Shown: positions 63,878-64,000 of the stretch, one piece after another
Layout of the letters: every line of letters starts with the position of its first letter
Numbering within the stretch: the stretch's first letter is position 1
Source of the DNA: Zoroaster sp. YZ-2022
Taxonomy: Eukaryota > Echinodermata > Asteroidea > Forcipulatida > Zoroasteridae
Assembly: GCA_029582265.1 (NCBI GenBank)
Contig: CM055819.1
Location: 36,721,384 to 36,785,383 of the forward strand
Direction: 5' to 3'
DNA length: 64,000 bases
Notes under the pieces: model-generated
Told to the model about the DNA's origin: nothing
Databases searched by the model: none
What the model saw: the letters and a program-made list of their open reading frames with translations, nothing else
Position numbers and translations under genes: made by a program

Positions 63878-64000
63878 ACGCCATCAGGGCCCAACATAAT
63901 AGAGCTGCTAAGCAGATAAACTTGCTTAGCAGAATGTGTTGGTTACCAGCCAAACTGTCAAACAAATGGTACATACATTGGCTGGTAGTCTGTTTTATAA
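63878..64000. mobile_element. GCTAAGCA foldback repeat, runs off the window
   Basis: CAGGGCCCAACATAATAGAG, CTGCTAAGCAGATAAACTTG, CTTAGCAGAATG and GGTTACCAGCC match the left half of the family; the right half lies beyond 64000. Confidence 0.7.

Overview
The window is animal genomic DNA. It holds two intron-split, conserved metazoan genes in a repeat-dense, AT-rich background. The protein sequences, tRNA-derived SINEs, Penelope-like and CR1/L2-like retroelements, a 2A-like motif in a LINE and very frequent TACATGTA words suggest a marine invertebrate deuterostome, probably an echinoderm. That assignment is inference from style, not proof.

Layout. Positions 1-31,400 contain no host gene I can support. 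They hold minisatellites (150, 88, 44, 59 bp units), several MITE families with recognisable target-site duplications, two SINE families, hAT-like elements and a Penelope-like (PLE) remnant. A LINE has inserted into the PLE's hammerhead-ribozyme-like terminus.

Positions 31,611-41,991 (minus strand) are a complete ZNF598/Hel2 gene: six coding exons, 909 residues, all splice sites and phases consistent. It is the ribosome-collision E3 ubiquitin ligase. Its introns carry an endonuclease-deleted CR1/L2-like LINE, an inverted SINE pair around the 52-nt exon 5, and minisatellites.

Positions 42,000-47,000 are intergenic, between divergently transcribed genes. They hold a palindrome array (GTGTACGTACAC core), a SINE and a 1.7-kb hAT-like element with an exact 8-bp TSD.

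Positions 47,010-63,574 (plus strand) are the first nine coding exons (526 codons) of LRRC45, a centrosome-linker and ciliary-base protein. The gene continues beyond the window. Its introns hold nested transposons. One is a 1-kb TIR element carrying an intact 222-codon two-zinc-finger ORF. Another is an element built almost wholly of TTTCGAC-like words.

The most striking unexplained pattern is a set of elements flanked by TTAA with CCCT...AGGG ends, the piggyBac signature. Their interiors belong to at least five unrelated families, each made of one short word repeated on both strands (GTCAAAA, TTTGAATGG, AATCCTCCAAA, GCAACAAGAT, TTTGATGG).
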